From DAMCZI01 sp032095175 (lineage in GTDB: Bacteria > Bacillota > Clostridia > Clostridiales > Caloramatoraceae), in the NCBI GenBank assembly GCA_032095175.1, contig DAMCZI010000009.1:1-64000 (forward strand): a stretch of DNA of 64,000 nucleotides, written 5' to 3'. This document shows positions 55,492 to 63,872 of this stretch, piece by piece (within the stretch, counting starts at the first letter, position 1; every line of letters starts with the position of its first letter). The notes beneath the pieces were generated by a model. It worked only from the letters and a program-made list of their open reading frames with translations, did no database searches and was not told where the DNA came from. The translations under genes and the position numbers were made by a program.

Positions 55492-57297
55492 TTATCTTTT
55501 AGATGTTTCTCTTAACGCCATATTTATACTAATTCCCATCCCTAAAAGAACCCAAAACACAGGGGCTACCGAAATTACACTATCATTAAAAAATGCTGAT
55601 CCCAAATATCCGCAAACTGCAGCAAATATACCAAAGCCAATAATACTTTTAAAATCATTGAAGTCATTTCTTATATATATTTTAAAACTGTTTATAATGT
55701 AACCGATAAACAATACTAATAACGCTATAAGTGAAATAACTCCCGTATTCAATGCAATTTGAAGATATAGATTATGCGGCTTATCAACAACAATTTTTGA
55801 TGTTCCATATGCCAGTATCTTACCAACGCAGTCATCCTGAGGGAAGCTTGTAGCAAAGGTATCAGGGCCATTACCAAGGATAATAGTATCCTTTAACAGT
55901 GGTATTGACCTGGACCAAATGTATCCACGTGAAGAACCTAATTTCTCTTTGCCCTCAAATCCGAATTTCTCTACAGGTTTAATATCAACAGCTTGTCCAT
56001 TATGGTTTATTATTTTAAAAGTTCCTTTATACACTATAAATTCAGAACTTGAATTACCTACTTGAACATGTATTATATTAAAATTCTTATCCATGGTTAA
56101 ATATATTTGAAATTGCTTATATTTTTCATCTTTAAGAATTATCTTTCCATTTTCATAACTAGTGTTTATGTATTTATTCTCGTTATTAGCAAAGAATAAC
56201 TGATTATCCTGGTATAATATATTAAGATTATTTTTAGAAGATTGTATTTTTAATATATTATTATTAATATTTATATCCTTTATATACTCAGCTTGAGTTA
56301 TATTTTGTGGATCTGTATACAATGATTTTAGTTTTTTGCTTAAGGTTCTATTAGATACAGCATCTAAACCTACAAACAATATCGCAAATGAGCTAATTAG
56401 CAATATAACAACTTTCCAGTTTTTAAATATTCTTTTTCTATTTACAACAAAGATGATAACTAGTGCTACAGTACCACCTATTACACCTGCTCTAGATCTG
56501 CATGCAATCCAATTTATAAACATTAACAGAGAAAACAATCCTGTAATAATTTTGTTTCTCTTACCTTTAGACATAAAAAATAAAACAATAGATAATGGAA
56601 AAAGCATTGACATATAACTTCCGAGATAATTATAGTGATACAATGTTGAATATATCGAATTAGCTACTGTAGCAAATTTTATCTTTGAAATATAATCCTT
56701 ATACTTTAAAGGTATTGTGAGCAGTTGACCAAGTTTACTTTGTAAAATATCATGTCCAAAGAATTGGAACAAGCCTATTATTCCTATAATTGATGCAGAA
56801 ACAATTATAGAATGGAGAATAAATTTAATTTGTTTTTCAGTATCTACAGTGTTAATTATTATAAATAGAATAAGCATATATCCCAATAGTACAAACAAGC
56901 CTTCATATCGATCTACAAAGCCATATAGAGCTATTTCTTTTGTATTAGAAAGTAATGTAGAAAATACTGCTAAAATTGAATAAACGATAATTGGTATATA
57001 TACATTAGTCTTTTTTATCTGCATATTGTCTCTTTTTAATTTTATAATCATCATTACTACTGCAATAGTAGCTCCAATAATAAACCATATCATTTTATAG
57101 TATGAAAAGAAGTCCGCACTTTCATTAGAGCCTGTCCAATATAGTAGTGAATCTCCCTGTAAGGTTACAATCTTTAAACGAACAATTAAAGGAATGATTG
57201 CTGCTATAAATGCAATTGGTATAGCATACATTAACCCATTACTTTGAGAATAATTACAATCAATCTTTGTTTTTTTATTTGTTTTATAGTTTTTCAA
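55492..57297 (-). CDS. O-antigen ligase-like membrane protein (Wzy_C), paralogue 2
   Basis: The product has 601 residues with the same layout as paralogue 1. Nearly identical blocks are GKEKLGSSRGYIWSRSIPLL, LGNGPDTFATSFPQDDCVGK and VDKPHNLYLQIALNTGVISL, while the extracytoplasmic insert (about 320-440) has diverged strongly. CRSRAGVIGGTVAL is the upstream Arg motif. The start is TTG behind GAGGTG. The pair and its position between the glycan genes and the S-layer gene suggest two ligation targets or two glycans (inference). Confidence 0.88.
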   Translation of the reverse strand: MKNYKTNKKTKIDCNYSQSNGLMYAIPIAFIAAIIPLIVRLKIVTLQGDSLLYWTGSNESADFFSYYKMIWFIIGATIAVVMMIIKLKRDNMQIKKTNVYIPIIVYSILAVFSTLLSNTKEIALYGFVDRYEGLFVLLGYMLILFIIINTVDTEKQIKFILHSIIVSASIIGIIGLFQFFGHDILQSKLGQLLTIPLKYKDYISKIKFATVANSIYSTLYHYNYLGSYMSMLFPLSIVLFFMSKGKRNKIITGLFSLLMFINWIACRSRAGVIGGTVALVIIFVVNRKRIFKNWKVVILLISSFAILFVGLDAVSNRTLSKKLKSLYTDPQNITQAEYIKDININNNILKIQSSKNNLNILYQDNQLFFANNENKYINTSYENGKIILKDEKYKQFQIYLTMDKNFNIIHVQVGNSSSEFIVYKGTFKIINHNGQAVDIKPVEKFGFEGKEKLGSSRGYIWSRSIPLLKDTIILGNGPDTFATSFPQDDCVGKILAYGTSKIVVDKPHNLYLQIALNTGVISLIALLVLFIGYIINSFKIYIRNDFNDFKSIIGFGIFAAVCGYLGSAFFNDSVISVAPVFWVLLGMGISINMALRETSKR

Positions 57298-57436
57298 ATA
57301 TAAAGCACCTCACTTACACTAAATTAGTTTATGATGTAGAAAGTACATTATTTATATTACTGCCTCAACAAACATTATATTACTATTGAATAACCAGGTC
57401 AAGGAAGTAAAACTATAAAATAACTATAATGGAAAA

Positions 57437-57475
57437 ATATAAAGGAAGGACTTTTGCCCTTCCTTTATATTTTAT
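57437..57475 (-). terminator. Terminator of the main S-layer gene
   Basis: The arms 57437-57449 and 57458-57470 pair perfectly over 13 bases around an eight-base loop. On the minus strand a TTTTT tract follows. It lies about 20 bases after the stop codon at 57492. Confidence 0.85.
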
Positions 57476-57491
57476 ATTAACTTGTGATTGT

Positions 57492-60400
57492 TTATTCAGC
57501 GTCTACCTGGTTTGCATAAACAATTGTATTGTCAGATGTTCTTGTTACGATAACAAGAAGGTTATCCCCTGTATTTACTCCGTCTATAATGTATTTACCA
57601 GTAGTTGTAACTGGAGTTATAACAGTTCCATCAGCTTTTACAACTTTTACGCTATAAGTTTCTACATCATATCCACTGAATGTAACTTCTTTATCGTAAA
57701 CTCTTATTCCTCCATCAGGAGTTATTCCTGTGAAAGTGTAAGTCTTGCCATTTACATCTACAACATAATTAGTATTTGCAAGTAGAGGAGCTTTTAAATC
57801 AAATGTTGCTGTTGCACCATCAGTTATTATTTTAGAATGATCTAGTATGATATCAGTCATTTTGTCATCATCCTCTAAATAAACACTGATAGTAGTTGAG
57901 ATTGTTGATCCTGCTGACATTGATACAGTTAATGTATCGGCATCAACTATTTCAACGCCCTTAATATAAGTATCATTTGCATTTACATCTGAACCAACAA
58001 AATCCCATTCAACGTCTCTTATATCTGCTCTATTTCCAGCTACATCTGCTGCTCCACTAATTGGAACTAGTTTGTAGTTGTTTTCTGTTGTTAGCAATGG
58101 GCTAACTACAGGTATTGTAGCATAATCTGAATAGCTATAAGGTACTGAAGCTGTGCCAAGTTGAACATATCTTGTATTACCGTTATTGTCAACATAACTT
58201 ACTCTGAAAGAACCAGCATTTGTAACATATTCATTAAATGTTACCTTTATCTGATTATTTCTTGTTGCAACAACACCAGTAATATATGGCTTTTCATCAT
58301 CAACAAGATAAGTTTTTATTGTTGTTTTGTTATTGAATACTGTATCAGTGTCTGTTTCATCAATTGCCTCTGTTCCAACAAGGTCAGTTACAAAAGCAGT
58401 GAAATCTACGTTATATTCCTTGTCGGCTATTAATTTTCCAGAAGCGAAAGCGAAATCAACTGTTGATAATCCTTCATAACTTCCTTCTCCATCTGGATCT
58501 GCAGTTGCTATAACATCAGTAAGAGCAATTTTTACATCTTTTGCAGTGAATTGTGTTCCTACATTTTTAGTGCCATATTTTTCAATAGTGTCTCCTGTTT
58601 TAGTGTCATCTGTAAAAGGTTTTATAGGTTCATCAAAGTATACTCTGATTGTATTAACATCTGTCTGTTCCCAGCTAACTATTGATGGTCCTATGTTATT
58701 AAGGTCGTTTCCTACAAAAGTATCTTTAACAGTTGGTACGCTGTATGAGTTGTTACTGTAATCCTTAACGTTTGCAATTGCAGTAACAGTGTATACTTTA
58801 CCATTTTCTAAGTTTGTATTTGGTTTCATTATTAAAGTTGTGTCATCCAATATTCCTGCATAAGTGAAGTTTACTGTTCCATCAGCATAAGTAGCAGTCA
58901 TAGTTGGATCTACTGAAAATTTAATTGGCTCATCGAAATAAACCTTTACTTCATCCTTATATAAAGCTTCAACGTAAAGAACTTGAGGATTATCAGTATC
59001 TAATGCAGTCTGTACTGCTACAAATGTACCAGTTATGTTTGAAAGCATGTTTCCTGATAAGTCCTTAACTCCGTTAATTGTTACCTTGTATGACTTATTA
59101 GCAACCTGTGCAGGAGTTTCCAATACAACAGTTACTCCATCTTTCTTTAAGGTAGCTGATAATGCTGCACCTAAACCATTGTTAAATACATAGTTTGTTG
59201 GATCATTAGCTGTTGCACTATCTATTCTATCGTCGAAAACAACCTTTACAGTTGTGTTATCAACTGATATTACACTCTTTACAAATGGAGGAACTAGGTC
59301 TATTCCTTTTCCTGTAAAGTAGTACTTTCTATAGGTTGTTCCGGATACTGGCTTTAATTCGTTGCCAAATTCGTCTTTAATACCCTTTATTGTTAATGAG
59401 TAGTTCTTCTTAGCAGTTTGTTCGCTAGTTGTAAGAACTATTGTTGTATAACCATTTTGATATGGCTTTTCTCCAGCTTTGATTTCAGCCTTAACAACTG
59501 TTAAATCATTGTTGAATTCATAGTTTGCTAAGTCTGTAACTGAAGCTGCATCTAATGCGTTCTTTTCATTAATCGTAACTTCTACCATTGTGTTTGTTAC
59601 TGCTACTATTGCAGGATCAACAGTAGGAGCTGTCTTGTCAGCTAGAACGCCTCTAAATTCCTTTGTTATAGGTTTAGCTATAACATTTGCTGAAGCTGAA
59701 CCATCAGCAAGGTTGTTTATTGTTAATTTATAAAGTTTATTTGCAGCCATTGTATCTGTTACTATTTCAACTGCATCATAGTATCCATCTTGGTCTACGT
59801 CTTTTGCAACTATTGAATTAATTGCAAGAGCGTCGTCTCCAGTCATTATTGAGTAGTTAGCAATGTTTGTTGCTGATGCTTTATCAACACCATGAACATC
59901 ACTGAATGATGCAACTAATCTAGTGTTGTTGGTAACTCTAATACCTGTTAATTTTGCTGCTAGGTTATCAATCTTTCCTATGAAGTTTCTATTTGCAGCT
60001 GTCATTGTAACATCATCGATACTCTTAACGTTTGCAATCTTTAAAGTATATAACTTATTGTTTGCAACGTTGTTAGTCTTTAATGTAACAACTTTTCTAT
60101 CACTGCTTAAGGATGCTGATACAATTGTTGCACTATTGTTTATAGTGTAGTTAGCAATTGTTTCAGCACTTGCCTTGTCAAGCTTCTTTGTGAAAGTAAC
60201 GTCTACTGTGTTAGTATCAACACAATCAACCTTGCTTAACTGTGGTGCTGCTTTGTCTAAAGCAACTCCTGCAAAATTGAATGTTTCGCCCTTAACAGTC
60301 ATTGCGTATGATTTTCCTGCTGTCTGAGCAGCTGTCTCTAAAACAACTACGTCAGAAGCTTCAGCTGTAGCTTTCTTAACTTCAAGAGCTGTTGTTGTTC

Positions 60401-61178
60401 CTTTTTCAACTATTTCATAATTCTTAATGTTTGAAGCTGTTCCTTCGCTTGCTGGTTCTGCTAAGATAACTTCTACCTTAGTATTGCTAATAGCACTTAC
60501 TGAGTCAACAGCAAGGTCAGCTGCTTTAACAATAACCTTTACAGTTGCCTTAGTTTCAATTCCTTCAACTGTTCCATTAACTGTGTATTCGCCTGGCTTT
60601 GCAGTATCAACTGCGTCCCAAGTTACCTTAGCTTCCTTAGTTGTGTCGTCACTCATCTTAAGAGTAACTGTTTCTGGAAGTGTAACTTTTTCGCCTTCGT
60701 TAACAGTTATGTCAGCTATTGGAGCTATTGTAACTGTTTCGTTCTTTACCCAGAAAGCTTCTGTCTTAACGAAGCTATCGTATGCAACCTTTGAGTTAGC
60801 TCTTCTTGTAAGAACTGTTAGGCTGTATGCGCCTGGTTCCATTCCTTCTACTGGCCAGTGGATTGTGAATTTGTAGCTACCAGCTGGTTTCCAGTTCTGG
60901 TAGTAGTATCCCTTGTGAGTTGGCCATAACTCACTCTGCTTCTTTGTGGTTCCATTCCAGAGTATTACTCTGTATTCCACCTGTCCACCATAATTTGGTG
61001 ATGTTACTGTTAAGGATACTCTGTCGCCATTTTTGTATTCTTTTTCTGGCTGAGTAACCATCTGAAGTTTTGGCACGTTAACTGCCTTTGCTGCCTGTGC
61101 AGGCACGTAGCTAGCAACTGAAAGAACTACCATTAAAGCAGCTAATACAGCGCTAAGCATTTTCTTGGCTTTTGCCAT
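57492..61178 (-). CDS. Probable main S-layer protein with form A module
   Basis: The product has 1228 residues. ATG 61178 is chosen because GGGAGGAGGAG precedes it; an in-frame start at 61196 lies upstream of that site. After the signal peptide (cut near VPAQA-A, about residue 29) is the form A module at about 35-148 (GYYYQNWKPAG, PGAYSLTVLTRRANSKVAY), a Big_4 domain (about 150-222), then about nine SbsA-type Ig-like domains (VSAISNTKVEVILAEPAS, NTVDVTFTKKLDKASAET, NTMVEVTINEKNALDAAS and so on). Codon use is strongly biased (AAG, AAC, GTT, CTT/TTA), the ribosome site is very strong, and the leader is long, all pointing to high expression. No SLH or CWB2 repeats exist, so attachment must depend on another part, most likely the module. 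Confidence 0.9.
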   Translation of the reverse strand: MAKAKKMLSAVLAALMVVLSVASYVPAQAAKAVNVPKLQMVTQPEKEYKNGDRVSLTVTSPNYGGQVEYRVILWNGTTKKQSELWPTHKGYYYQNWKPAGSYKFTIHWPVEGMEPGAYSLTVLTRRANSKVAYDSFVKTEAFWVKNETVTIAPIADITVNEGEKVTLPETVTLKMSDDTTKEAKVTWDAVDTAKPGEYTVNGTVEGIETKATVKVIVKAADLAVDSVSAISNTKVEVILAEPASEGTASNIKNYEIVEKGTTTALEVKKATAEASDVVVLETAAQTAGKSYAMTVKGETFNFAGVALDKAAPQLSKVDCVDTNTVDVTFTKKLDKASAETIANYTINNSATIVSASLSSDRKVVTLKTNNVANNKLYTLKIANVKSIDDVTMTAANRNFIGKIDNLAAKLTGIRVTNNTRLVASFSDVHGVDKASATNIANYSIMTGDDALAINSIVAKDVDQDGYYDAVEIVTDTMAANKLYKLTINNLADGSASANVIAKPITKEFRGVLADKTAPTVDPAIVAVTNTMVEVTINEKNALDAASVTDLANYEFNNDLTVVKAEIKAGEKPYQNGYTTIVLTTSEQTAKKNYSLTIKGIKDEFGNELKPVSGTTYRKYYFTGKGIDLVPPFVKSVISVDNTTVKVVFDDRIDSATANDPTNYVFNNGLGAALSATLKKDGVTVVLETPAQVANKSYKVTINGVKDLSGNMLSNITGTFVAVQTALDTDNPQVLYVEALYKDEVKVYFDEPIKFSVDPTMTATYADGTVNFTYAGILDDTTLIMKPNTNLENGKVYTVTAIANVKDYSNNSYSVPTVKDTFVGNDLNNIGPSIVSWEQTDVNTIRVYFDEPIKPFTDDTKTGDTIEKYGTKNVGTQFTAKDVKIALTDVIATADPDGEGSYEGLSTVDFAFASGKLIADKEYNVDFTAFVTDLVGTEAIDETDTDTVFNNKTTIKTYLVDDEKPYITGVVATRNNQIKVTFNEYVTNAGSFRVSYVDNNGNTRYVQLGTASVPYSYSDYATIPVVSPLLTTENNYKLVPISGAADVAGNRADIRDVEWDFVGSDVNANDTYIKGVEIVDADTLTVSMSAGSTISTTISVYLEDDDKMTDIILDHSKIITDGATATFDLKAPLLANTNYVVDVNGKTYTFTGITPDGGIRVYDKEVTFSGYDVETYSVKVVKADGTVITPVTTTGKYIIDGVNTGDNLLVIVTRTSDNTIVYANQVDAE

Positions 61179-61270
61179 AGTTTCTCCTCCTCCCAAAATA
61201 TAAAATTTTTGGTTTATTAGTAATTTATAAGATGAATGAAATCATCTTGCAAGTTAATAATGGTATTGTT

Positions 61271-61320
61271 GGTAAATTGTTACCAAGTTAAATAGTATAA
61301 CAAAATACAAACAAATGCAA
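61271..61320 (-). promoter_or_regulatory. Candidate promoter and operator of the S-layer gene
   Basis: On the minus strand TTGCAT (61320-61315) and TATACT (61299-61294) are 15 bases apart, a little short. Between the -10 box and the gene lies the inverted repeat GGTAAATTGTTACC (61271-61284), which could be an operator or a small 5' hairpin. The leader would be about 110 bases. Confidence 0.4.
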
Positions 61321-62011
61321 GTACGTTGTAGGAATGTTGTGGAAAGTTTAGATACTGCTTCTTTGTGTACCACCTTTATGCTCTCATTGATCTGGTATGT
61401 CCTGTGTGAAAGCCTTGTATGTTTCTTTGCTGCGTTCTCTAGTACGTCATCTTACTTCCTTCTAGTCCCTTACATCGTAATTCATATTTTAGCATATTTT
61501 CTCTGCTATTGTAAATATATAAAATTTGACTATTACATTGTAAAATAACAATTATATTCACATACGTGAATGTTATGTCTAAATTTCCATGGTTTCTACT
61601 GTATTGGCATATTGTTCTACTATCATAATATTATTCTCTATATGTTTTAAAATTCCTTCCAAAATTTATAAAATCTTTTATAAATTTAAACCTCAAAATG
61701 ATATATATGGAATTCAAACTATATATATGACATGGACATAAATTAAAAAGTTCCAAAGAAATATTAAATATTTTATTTTTTATTATTATATCCATATTAT
61801 TTATATGTAAACATTTATTACCAAGCGGTCTCAATTTGTAAAATAACTAAATTAAATACAAAAATATAATTAATTAATGAAATGCTATTTGAAAATGCAA
61901 ATATGCCTGAGGTCAAACGATGATATTTTGCGCTTTTACATGCCCTTTTGTCTAAGGATGTAATATATTGTATAAGTTCGACAATGTATGGAATTTATAA
62001 CCATTTATTTG
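61321..62011. other. Long spacer between S-layer and kinase genes
   Basis: About 690 bases of AT-rich DNA without a supported gene. A small reading frame on the minus strand near 61631-61834 has no ribosome site and no recognisable product. No repeat family member is seen. A TATAAT (62012-62017) just behind it may serve the kinase gene. Confidence 0.5.
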
Positions 62012-62045
62012 TATAATTCTAGTATAAACACATGGAGGTATACAT

Positions 62046-63581
62046 ATGATTGAAGGACATTCAAAATTTAAACATATTGGATTAGCATTATATTTTATTA
62101 TTATAATAGGAATGATTATTTTTAAGCTTACAGGATATGATCCTTATATAGGAGGTAGTACTTATCATATTATACATATTATATCAGAGCTTTTTGCCAG
62201 TGTTGCTTTTATGAGCATGTTTGCCTTTATATACTATTCATATCCATATGAAAGAGAAATTAATTACCTCGCAGCAGGAAGTTTGTTTTTATGCGCTGCC
62301 ATAACAAATGTATTTCATATATATCCATATTACAATGCCGTTAGTTGCTCTGTTATTTTTTCATCACTTTCAAATATATTTCTTACAATAGGGGTGCTTT
62401 TATCATTATCACTATCCACAAAGAATATAAAAGCATCAAGACTTACTGTTGTTGCTGTACCTTTAATATTAACAGTATATTTTACAGCACGTATTTTGCA
62501 TAAAATAAGTGAAAACGCCTGCAGTTATTGTCCATTACTTAGCCGGTTAAATAGCAATTGGCTTTTTATTGGATTAATACTGATAAATCTTGTATCCATA
62601 TGTATTACAACAAAACAATATTATATAGCAACAATTAAACTAGATCCAAGAATATTACATGGACTACATATTTTAAACCTAGTATTTTTAGCAAGTTTAT
62701 TAGGCAAGTATTCAGAAGATATATTTAGTATTATTGGACATACCCTGAAGGTAATATCTGTATTCTTAATTACAAATTCATTTTTTTTAACAAATATAAA
62801 AAGACCTTATGAAGAAATAATGAAAACAAGAAAATTCCTTGAGGATGCAAGCAATATAAAAACAGACTTTATTGTAAACCTATCCCATGAGCTTAGGACG
62901 CCGGTTAACGTTATTTTAAGTGCAACAAAGGTACTAAATTCCGGATTGTACGATGAAAGGTACATAAACTCCATTGAAAAAAATGCATTGAGGCTTAAAA
63001 AGGTTTGTGAAGGAATATTGGAATTCAATGAAATAGAGAATGGAGGTGTATCGGTTAATTACTGCAAAGCAGATGTGGTTTATATAATAGATGATATATT
63101 GGAAGAAGCCGATGAGATAGCTGATCAAAAAAACCTTGAAATTGAGTTTAACTTTGATGAAAAGAGATATGCAATTATAGATTATGGGAAGTTTAAGTCT
63201 ATTGTTTTAAATCTTATTTCGAATGCAATAAAATATGTTCCAAGGGACGGCTTGATAAAAATAGACCTTGAGATTGAGAGGAGTATTTTAGTTAGAGTGC
63301 GTCATACTGGGCCTGGAATACCAGACAGTGAGGTTATAAGAATATTTGATAAATTCTATAAGCTAAAGGATGATGAGCTTGAATCAACTGAGGGACTTGG
63401 AATAGGTCTTTATATATCTAAAAAGTATTGCGAACTGCTTGGTGGAAGTATACGGGTTATAAATAATGAAAATTTTTCTGGTTATGAGATGGAGTTACCT
63501 TTGGTTGAAGGTCAAGAGGAGTTTTGTCCCTACAATGGGATTAAGGCAGCAAAAGGGTTTTTTACGGATATAAACCCTTAA
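62046..63581 (+). CDS. Sensor histidine kinase with MASE3-like membrane domain
   Basis: The product has 511 residues. Seven or eight membrane helices (about 11-250) resemble the MASE3 sensor domain (HIIHIISELFASVAFMSMF, then AAITNVFHIY). The HisKA domain carries the phospho-accepting His281 in NLSHELRTP. The ATPase domain has the N box with Asn393 in LNLISNAIKY and the G2 box GLGIGLYIS. In the G1 box the normal Asp of D-x-G-x-G is replaced by His420 (RVRHTGPGI), a change that should weaken ATP binding. There is no PAS domain and no response regulator beside it. The start ATG follows GGAGGT. It could sense the cell envelope or a small molecule in the membrane. Confidence 0.9.
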   Translation: MIEGHSKFKHIGLALYFIIIIGMIIFKLTGYDPYIGGSTYHIIHIISELFASVAFMSMFAFIYYSYPYEREINYLAAGSLFLCAAITNVFHIYPYYNAVSCSVIFSSLSNIFLTIGVLLSLSLSTKNIKASRLTVVAVPLILTVYFTARILHKISENACSYCPLLSRLNSNWLFIGLILINLVSICITTKQYYIATIKLDPRILHGLHILNLVFLASLLGKYSEDIFSIIGHTLKVISVFLITNSFFLTNIKRPYEEIMKTRKFLEDASNIKTDFIVNLSHELRTPVNVILSATKVLNSGLYDERYINSIEKNALRLKKVCEGILEFNEIENGGVSVNYCKADVVYIIDDILEEADEIADQKNLEIEFNFDEKRYAIIDYGKFKSIVLNLISNAIKYVPRDGLIKIDLEIERSILVRVRHTGPGIPDSEVIRIFDKFYKLKDDELESTEGLGIGLYISKKYCELLGGSIRVINNENFSGYEMELPLVEGQEEFCPYNGIKAAKGFFTDINP

Positions 63582-63582
63582 G

Positions 63583-63671
63583 AAGTGCCTGTCACATGGC
63601 AAGTGGCAAGTTGGATAATGCTGAATAAACCAGCGTTATCCAACTTGCCACTTGCCATGTGACAGGCACTT
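63583..63671. repeat. Perfect 36-bp hairpin of the GTGCCTGTCAC family
   Basis: The arms 63583-63618 and 63636-63671 are exact complements of 36 bases around a 17-base loop that itself starts and ends with pairing TGCTG/CAGCG. The outer ends are AAGTGCCTGTCAC/GTGACAGGCACTT; inside are GGCAAGTGGCAAGTTGGATAA words shared with 1157-1230, 2151-2180 and 109-135. It fills the whole gap between the convergent kinase and ferredoxin genes, touching the end of one and the stop of the other. It can act as a terminator, but the length and repetition suggest a mobile or REP-like element. Confidence 0.9.
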
Positions 63672-63863
63672 TTATTCATGTACTGTTATTGCATCAACCG
63701 GGCAGCTTGATTGTGCCTCCTGTGCTGCATCATGGTCAAGTTCTGGAACTGGATCCGCAATTACATGTGCCTTTCCATCATCCTTTAATTCAAATACTGC
63801 TGGGGCAATTGATGGGCAAAGCCCACAGCCTATACAGGTATCCTGGTTAACTTCTGCCTTCAT
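63672..63863 (-). CDS. [4Fe-4S] ferredoxin
   Basis: This is a small electron carrier of 63 residues. The cluster is held by Cys residues in CIGCGLCPSIAP (C-x2-C-x2-C) and by the C-terminal SCPVDAI, so a single [4Fe-4S] cluster is expected, like ferredoxins of Clostridium thermoaceticum type. ATG 63863 is chosen because AAGGAG lies eight bases upstream; GTG 63872 overlaps that site. It seems monocistronic. Confidence 0.93.
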   Translation of the reverse strand: MKAEVNQDTCIGCGLCPSIAPAVFELKDDGKAHVIADPVPELDHDAAQEAQSSCPVDAITVHE

Positions 63864-63872
63864 TCCAACCAC

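Noticed and set aside
2785..61178. SLH, CWB2 or LPXTG anchoring in the surface proteins
   Set aside because: I checked the N- and C-termini of each exported protein for these signatures and found none. This absence supports the module hypothesis, but weak SLH-like parts could escape reading by eye.
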